From Collinsella sp. UBA6357 (GTDB lineage: Bacteria > Actinomycetota > Coriobacteriia > Coriobacteriales > Coriobacteriaceae), in assembly GCA_002437815.1 (NCBI GenBank), contig DJRP01000032.1, forward strand, positions 102,949 through 166,948: a DNA stretch of 64,000 nucleotides, read 5' to 3'. Both the position numbers and the translations under genes were made by a program. Below the pieces are notes generated by a model that saw only the letters and a program-made list of their open reading frames with translations, was not told the DNA's origin and ran no database searches. Of this stretch, positions 59,136-64,000 are shown piece by piece (position 1 is the first letter of the stretch; every line of letters starts with the position of its first letter).

Positions 59136-61085
59136 CTATTCGCCTCCCATGGATCCGGGAACGAGCTCGAATGCGATATGTGCATCCTTGCCATCGCCCT
59201 CGGGCACAGCTCGCGCCACCATACCGGGGTGGCCACGCCACTCGGCACGGCGCTCGAACAGAAAATCGGAAAGCCCGTTGAGGTAGCCACTTTCCACCAA
59301 GTTGCCGATACCGCGGCCGCCCTTGGCCTTGACGGCATCCGTCATGGCGATGGAATGCAGCAGCTCGCGGGCAGCATCGGTCGCCTCAACGGTGATGTCG
59401 GGCTGTGCCTTGTGCACGTTCCTATTGACCGAGTCAATCTTGGAATTAAGGATCTGAAGTGCCACGTTGTCGTCGATAAAGTTGAAGATCACGACGTTGT
59501 CGCCGATACGACCCAAAAACTCAGGTTTGAACTCACGATCCATCTCGGTACGCACGCGTTCACAGATCTCGTTGTAGGGTGTATTGGGTGCGATAGTGTT
59601 GCGTACCTCGTTGCCCTGCGCGTCGATCTCGAGCTTGGAGAAACCGATGTTACTCGTAAAGAAGATCACCGTCTCCGAGAAGTACACTGTGTTGCCCTGA
59701 CCGTCGGTCAGACGTCCGTCCTCCAAGATCTGCAAGAACTTGTCCATGATGCTGGGTGCGGCCTTCTCGATCTCATCGAAGAGCACCACGGAGAACGGAT
59801 TGGCCTTGACGGCGTTGGTAAGCTGGCCGCCCTCGGCATATCCCACGTATCCCGGGGGTGCACCAAAGAGCTTTTGATCGGAGTTCTCGGCGCCGTATTC
59901 GGACATATCAAAGCGAAGCATGCTGCGCTCGTCACCAAAGAGGAGCTCGGTGATGGCCTTGACGATTTCGGTCTTACCGGTACCGGTGGGGCCGCTCAGG
60001 AACAGGACGCCTTTGGGCTTGGAACCGGAAGAATGCGTGGCGCCCGAAAGGCCCATAACCGAGCGCTTGAGCACGGTCACAGCCTTCTCGACAGCCTCGT
60101 CCTGACCCTTCACGCGGCGTTTGATTTTCTCCTCGGGGTCCTCCTCGAGCTTCTCGAACATCTGCTGCCACTTGTTCTCGCGAAAACCGTACTTGTAGAC
60201 ATCGACGAGTTTGGGCAGGATCGCCTCGATGGATGCGCCGGGGTTCTGCATATCGCGCTGGTACATACGCTGCAGCCCCTCGAGCTCTTTGACGCTCATG
60301 CCGTCGGTCGTATCGATAAAGCGGCGAACGGCACGCTCGTCGGATTCGGAAAGCGTCTCGCCAAAGCCGAATTTGTTCTGGATATACGCCTCACGCATAT
60401 CACGGTCAGGATGCGGCAGCGTGATGGTGCGAAGGAAAGGATTCTCCTCGATAAACCATACGGGCAGGTTGCGCACGTTGTCCGTCACCAAGATAAGCGT
60501 GTTAACGGCCGTGCGGTTGATAAGTCGCGCCTTGCTGGCACCCAGGTACAGGTTAAGAAAAAACTGCGTCTCGTCAGGCATGAGGCCGGTAGAGGAAGCC
60601 AGCAGGCGCGACGCCATGTTGACGATCACACAGAGCGGTTTGGCCTCGGTTCCGCCGTCGGGGTTATCGTTGTATTTAAGACGCAACATGGAGCGGATAA
60701 CCTCGCCGTAGGAGGGCAGACTCGACTGCTCGGTAGCATAGGCTTGGCGGCCGTCGGCGATGCAGGAGTTGGCCTCCATCATGCGTTCATCGCTCTTAGA
60801 GGCCTCATCGTGCGCCATCGACACCAGACGCTTGCAGTCGACGTTGCCCATGCTGCTCGAGAACAGCTGGATGGGATCGAAGTACGTCACGTTGTACTCG
60901 ACCGACCCGTTGGCGTCTTCAAAGAGGCCGCGCACGACCTCGGAGAGCTCCGAGAACTGAAGGCTATCGCCGACGATGTCGGGATACTTATCGTTGACGT
61001 TACCCTCGAGGATAAAGAGGCTCTTGACCCCCTTGAAGTTAAGCATCTCGCGCTGCCATGACTGGCGTTCGAAATCTGTTGCCAT
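59136..61085 (-). CDS. Clp-like AAA+ ATPase
   Basis: A 649-residue protein. The C-terminal half is a ClpB/ClpA D2-type AAA+ module: GPTGTGKTEIVKAI (Walker A, 364-377), pore loop APPGYVGYAEGG (409-420), VVLFDEIEKAAPSI (Walker B) and FFTSNIGF (sensor 1), plus the C-terminal small domain (ALQILNSKIDSVN). The N-terminal half looks like a degenerate AAA fold without Walker A (KSLFILEGNVNDKYPD, TLILVTDNVRNLPVWF). The GYVG pore implies protein threading or remodelling. ClpP-binding loops were not seen. It lies 3 bp after the radical SAM gene. Confidence 0.88.
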   Translation of the reverse strand: MATDFERQSWQREMLNFKGVKSLFILEGNVNDKYPDIVGDSLQFSELSEVVRGLFEDANGSVEYNVTYFDPIQLFSSSMGNVDCKRLVSMAHDEASKSDERMMEANSCIADGRQAYATEQSSLPSYGEVIRSMLRLKYNDNPDGGTEAKPLCVIVNMASRLLASSTGLMPDETQFFLNLYLGASKARLINRTAVNTLILVTDNVRNLPVWFIEENPFLRTITLPHPDRDMREAYIQNKFGFGETLSESDERAVRRFIDTTDGMSVKELEGLQRMYQRDMQNPGASIEAILPKLVDVYKYGFRENKWQQMFEKLEEDPEEKIKRRVKGQDEAVEKAVTVLKRSVMGLSGATHSSGSKPKGVLFLSGPTGTGKTEIVKAITELLFGDERSMLRFDMSEYGAENSDQKLFGAPPGYVGYAEGGQLTNAVKANPFSVVLFDEIEKAAPSIMDKFLQILEDGRLTDGQGNTVYFSETVIFFTSNIGFSKLEIDAQGNEVRNTIAPNTPYNEICERVRTEMDREFKPEFLGRIGDNVVIFNFIDDNVALQILNSKIDSVNRNVHKAQPDITVEATDAARELLHSIAMTDAVKAKGGRGIGNLVESGYLNGLSDFLFERRAEWRGHPGMVARAVPEGDGKDAHIAFELVPGSMGGE

Positions 61086-61088
61086 GGG

Positions 61089-61685
61089 TTATACCTCCTT
61101 GGTAATTGAATCGCGACGGTAACGGTCGGCGATGCCCACGGACATGACGGTGCCGTCCTGGACAAAGTTCTGGAGCCGACGGGGCTGCTTGAGATAAAGC
61201 TCATAGTCATCGTGCGGACGATCGCCCAAGTAGATAACGCGTTGGTTGGTCGACCCCCGCAGCGAACACTCCGGCACGTTGAGCTCGTCCACATAGGGCC
61301 CATCGATCAATACATCGATGAGGGGCTCAAGTTCCCTCCACGTGTCCGCGCCGATCTGCTGCGGCAACTGTTCGAACGTGAAGCCCGTGTACACGAGGAC
61401 GTCGTCATAGGATTCGCGCACCTTGGAGAGCAGCTCGATAAGCGCAGGTGCCTGTTCGAGCGGATCACCGCCCGAAACAGTCAACCGATGAACACCGTGA
61501 TCCCTCGCTGCCGCAAGCAACATCTGGGCGAGTTCGTCCACGTCCACGTCCTGCTCGGGCAGCTGCACACGAAACTCGGGCGAGATACAACCGGGACAGC
61601 GCTTGGAACAGCCGGTGGACCAGAGCGCGATCCGCTCCCCCGGACCGAGGGAAACGACGGGTGCGAGCACTTGGCTAACGAACAT
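61089..61685 (-). CDS. NrdG-like radical SAM enzyme
   Basis: A 198-residue radical SAM protein with the CxxxCxxC cluster in CSKRCPGC (26-33), the GGD/E-type motif SGGDPLEQ and the compact length of glycyl-radical activases such as NrdG. No glycyl-radical enzyme is coded nearby, so it may modify a protein in this operon instead. The ATG at 61685 overlaps the FHA gene by 11 bases and has GAGG upstream; family similarity starts at MFVSQVLAPVVSLGPGERIAL split at that Met. Confidence 0.85.
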   Translation of the reverse strand: MFVSQVLAPVVSLGPGERIALWSTGCSKRCPGCISPEFRVQLPEQDVDVDELAQMLLAAARDHGVHRLTVSGGDPLEQAPALIELLSKVRESYDDVLVYTGFTFEQLPQQIGADTWRELEPLIDVLIDGPYVDELNVPECSLRGSTNQRVIYLGDRPHDDYELYLKQPRRLQNFVQDGTVMSVGIADRYRRDSITKEV

Positions 61686-62550
61686 CGGTGTAGTCCTCAC
61701 CCGGTCCGAGCGTGCGATACACAGCCGAGGTGCGCGCCAACGAACAGCCGCATTCATCACAGCCGTCCGTGACCTTGGCACGCTCATCGGCAACGAGGTG
61801 CAGGCGTCCGCACTCGGGACACTCGACGAACCAGCCCTCGACCGCGGCCGCGGGATCGGCCGTCGGCGCAGCAGGTGCCGGGGCGGACACGGTCTGCTCT
61901 GCAGGCTGGGACCCCACCGTCTGCGGGGGCGCTACCGCAGCCTGGGACTGAGCATACTGAGTCGCAGGCGATTCCTCGACGGTAACCGCCAGGCGCAGCT
62001 GGGCATAACCGCCCGCGACGGCCGGAATCAAAAGCACATCCCCCGTGTGGATCGGCTGCGCAACACCAGGAACCAAGTTAAGAATCTGACCCGAGCGCAT
62101 AAGGGCCGTTCCGTTATTCGACCCCTCATCGGCAAGCATCCATGTACCCTGCTCAAAATGCACGCTCGCATGCTTGCGCGACATGGCAAAGTTCGAGGCC
62201 ATGTTGGGAAACGCATTGCGGCCGAGCACGGCGGCACCCGTCAGCCTCAACTGTTCGCCCATGACGGGGTCGACCAAGGTAAGCGTGGGAACCGTCATCT
62301 CCGCCGATGCGGATGGAACAGGCTGCGGAACCGGGCTGGGCGCTGGCATGGCAACTGGTTGAGCGGGCACAGGGCAAGACGGCTCCACCACCGGAACAGA
62401 TTGGGACTCAGGCACCGGGACGCGGGCAGATGCCTGCTTGGGCGCCGCAGCCGCGGGCGCGACCCCAGCAGGACGCGGCGTGCCGCAATCCTCGCACATA
62501 TCACGTTCATCATCATTTTCATGGCCACAAATCGGGCATTCCCACGTCAT
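61675..62550 (-). CDS. FHA-domain protein with N- and C-terminal zinc ribbons
   Basis: The 291-residue protein starts with a zinc ribbon (CPICG...CEDCG, 5-23), a Pro/Ala/Val-rich linker (~28-85), an FHA domain (87-190) with all phospho-threonine contacts present (GR at 110-111, SRKH at 124-127, NNGT at 145-148), a second linker and a C-terminal zinc ribbon (CPECG...CDECG). FHA domains bind phospho-Thr peptides, so this is the probable reader of kinase targets, perhaps the TVTV repeats. It sits between the partial coiled-coil gene (4-bp gap) and the radical SAM gene. Confidence 0.9.
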   Translation of the reverse strand: MTWECPICGHENDDERDMCEDCGTPRPAGVAPAAAAPKQASARVPVPESQSVPVVEPSCPVPAQPVAMPAPSPVPQPVPSASAEMTVPTLTLVDPVMGEQLRLTGAAVLGRNAFPNMASNFAMSRKHASVHFEQGTWMLADEGSNNGTALMRSGQILNLVPGVAQPIHTGDVLLIPAVAGGYAQLRLAVTVEESPATQYAQSQAAVAPPQTVGSQPAEQTVSAPAPAAPTADPAAAVEGWFVECPECGRLHLVADERAKVTDGCDECGCSLARTSAVYRTLGPGEDYTDVR

Positions 62551-62554
62551 GAAC

Positions 62555-64000
62555 CTACCTCATCTCTCTCTGTTTGAGTTGGCTGGCTTGGCGACGATTG
62601 CGCAGACGACGCTCTGCATCGGCAGAAGGCACAGGCGACACGTAGTCGTGCGGATGAATCTCAACGGCAGCATCGGGGCTCGGGGAACGAACAAAACCAG
62701 CCGACGTGTCGGTGAACACACCGCGTTTCTTAAGGTCTTCGCTGAACTGCTTATAGAAAGCGCAGAATTCCGCCTGATCTTGAACTGCTTTGTCGATACC
62801 GTTCTGATCTTGGATCTTCATGTCCATAATGATTGTCGGGTTCTCTGGGTCCTCGGAGAACTCAGAGGGGTCGGCCTCCACAACGCGCATAATGATTTGC
62901 TGTTCCTTGCTGCCCTTGAGCACGGCGACAGCCTTTCGCTCCTTCGTATCGAACATAAGGCGCCAGGGCTTTCCCGATCCGTCCATGACCGCGTAGCGAA
63001 CAACGTTGACGCCCCGCTCAGCCATGACGTCATTAATCGATTGCTCGATATAGTCGTCTTTAGCAGCCATCTCAAGCTCCGAATCGATACGCTCGATTTC
63101 CGCGTAAATATCCTCAATCTCGTAGAGGTGTTTAAGAACCGTCGGGCGATGATATCGGCCATTGAGCAACTCAACTCGAATCTGATACTGTGCATACTGC
63201 TCGTGTTTTTCATCAGACTCATGTTTCGCACGTCGAATGACATGTTCGAAATCCTTGATACCTTTATTGGCGGATAGCAGTTCTTCAACCGTTGAATCGG
63301 GAGTAAGCGCACCAAATGCTGCACGCACCGATTCGAACTTCAGGCTGATGCGATTGCGCAGCGCCATGTCCAACGCTTCGTCTTGCATTAAAGAAACGGC
63401 AGTTTCCGCCCATTCGTCGAAAGCCTTTACCGCTCCCTCAAAGGTCTCGGCACTCGCAGCCGCCGTCGTCATCGTTGAAATCTGGATGAGCGCCCTTTTC
63501 ATGTCGATGGGCTTTTCGGCGGTCACATCATAGTCGATCGCCTTGGCAAGACCCTGGATTCTAAGTTTTTCAACGGTCTGGGCTGCCTCGATCTGGCTTT
63601 TAGTCATTTCTGACCTTCGTGCCATATGGGCATCAAAGCTCATCTTTGGAAATAACGTGTGAAGCGTTGTGAGCAACTCGGTCAACGCCTTTTCAGCTCT
63701 CAACCTCGTATCCCGTCCAAGGCTCAAATCGCTACCCGAATGTTTCGAATGAACATGACGAAAGCACTCCGAGAACATCTCTTCCAGCATGGCGCGTGTG
63801 TCTTCATCCAGTTCCGGAAAGGCGGCAAAGACTTGGGCCTTCGTTTGATTGAGAGCCTTATCGAACTCCTCCATCGCCTCGGATGCCTCTTCTTTCTCGG
63901 CGCTTTCCCGTGCTGCCAACGCACCTGTGACGATAGCCGTTGGAGCCAAAAGGGCCATGCCGACCATGCCGGCGGGGCCAAAACTTGCACCCGCCGAAGC
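62555..64000 (-). CDS. Coiled-coil protein, 5' end beyond the window
   Basis: At least 481 residues, the frame being open to the window edge (upstream codons give ASAGASFGPAG before a Met at 63967). A hydrophobic Gly/Ala-rich segment (MVGMALLAPTAIVTGALAA) comes first and may be a membrane hairpin, then a long helical, charged region (EKEEASEAMEEFDKALNQTK onward) with coiled-coil character and a ~120-residue beta-containing part (VVRYAVMDGSGKPWRLMFDT). The tail is basic. I recognise no family. It is the first visible gene of the kinase operon; the promoter must lie further right. Confidence 0.7.
   Translation of the reverse strand, partial: ASAGASFGPAGMVGMALLAPTAIVTGALAARESAEKEEASEAMEEFDKALNQTKAQVFAAFPELDEDTRAMLEEMFSECFRHVHSKHSGSDLSLGRDTRLRAEKALTELLTTLHTLFPKMSFDAHMARRSEMTKSQIEAAQTVEKLRIQGLAKAIDYDVTAEKPIDMKRALIQISTMTTAAASAETFEGAVKAFDEWAETAVSLMQDEALDMALRNRISLKFESVRAAFGALTPDSTVEELLSANKGIKDFEHVIRRAKHESDEKHEQYAQYQIRVELLNGRYHRPTVLKHLYEIEDIYAEIERIDSELEMAAKDDYIEQSINDVMAERGVNVVRYAVMDGSGKPWRLMFDTKERKAVAVLKGSKEQQIIMRVVEADPSEFSEDPENPTIIMDMKIQDQNGIDKAVQDQAEFCAFYKQFSEDLKKRGVFTDTSAGFVRSPSPDAAVEIHPHDYVSPVPSADAERRLRNRRQASQLKQREMR

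Overview
The window reads as chromosomal DNA from a high-GC, gut-type anaerobic actinobacterium, most probably a Collinsella-like member of the Coriobacteria. This is inference from GC-rich coding, a superoxide reductase, a FucO-type iron alcohol dehydrogenase, AddAB rather than RecBCD, and a neighbourhood rich in zinc-ribbon and TcaA-like envelope proteins. No rRNA, tRNA or CRISPR array was seen.

Region 1 (1-33 kb) is mostly housekeeping. On the minus strand lie ruvCAB (with two SOS-box-like sites around its -10), a NAD synthetase homologue whose active-site motifs have all been lost, a superoxide reductase, a VanZ-like membrane protein, a SWIM-SNF2 helicase, dnaE, addA-addB and a YerC-type regulator. 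Then come a holin-like membrane protein, an Rrf2 regulator divergent from cysK, mnmA, an M42 peptidase, fucO, a DUF1275 protein, a YgiQ-type radical SAM enzyme, a CPBP protease and a DEAD-box helicase. Intergenic gaps here hold several kinds of long inverted-repeat element with unrelated arm sequences.

Region 2 (33-50 kb) is accessory and less GC-rich. It holds eight transcription units for secreted, membrane or zinc-ribbon proteins, plus a two-gene unit coding a membrane Rossmann protein and a TIR-DUF4357 protein. Every unit has the same promoter layout: a perfect palindrome GTTGCGCAAC, exactly 20 bp, then a -10-like hexamer, with the start codon usually 30-45 bp further on. This looks like one undescribed regulon. 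Two paralogous secreted proteins in it carry poly-G tracts (7 and 9 G) inside the signal-peptide codons; 8 G would restore the frame, which suggests phase variation.

Region 3 (50-64 kb) is one tightly packed minus-strand operon of at least ten genes, entering from beyond the right edge: a coiled-coil protein (partial), a zinc-ribbon/FHA protein, an NrdG-like radical SAM enzyme, a Clp-like AAA+ ATPase, a PP2C phosphatase, a 1368-residue membrane Ser/Thr kinase with N-terminal TVTV repeats, a small protein sharing a new C-terminal domain with the kinase, a membrane protein, and two paralogous membrane proteins with EF-hand-like and leucine-rich-like outer parts. Kinase, phosphatase and FHA reader suggest a phospho-threonine circuit controlling an AAA+ machine and a set of envelope proteins. 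I know no described system with this exact composition.
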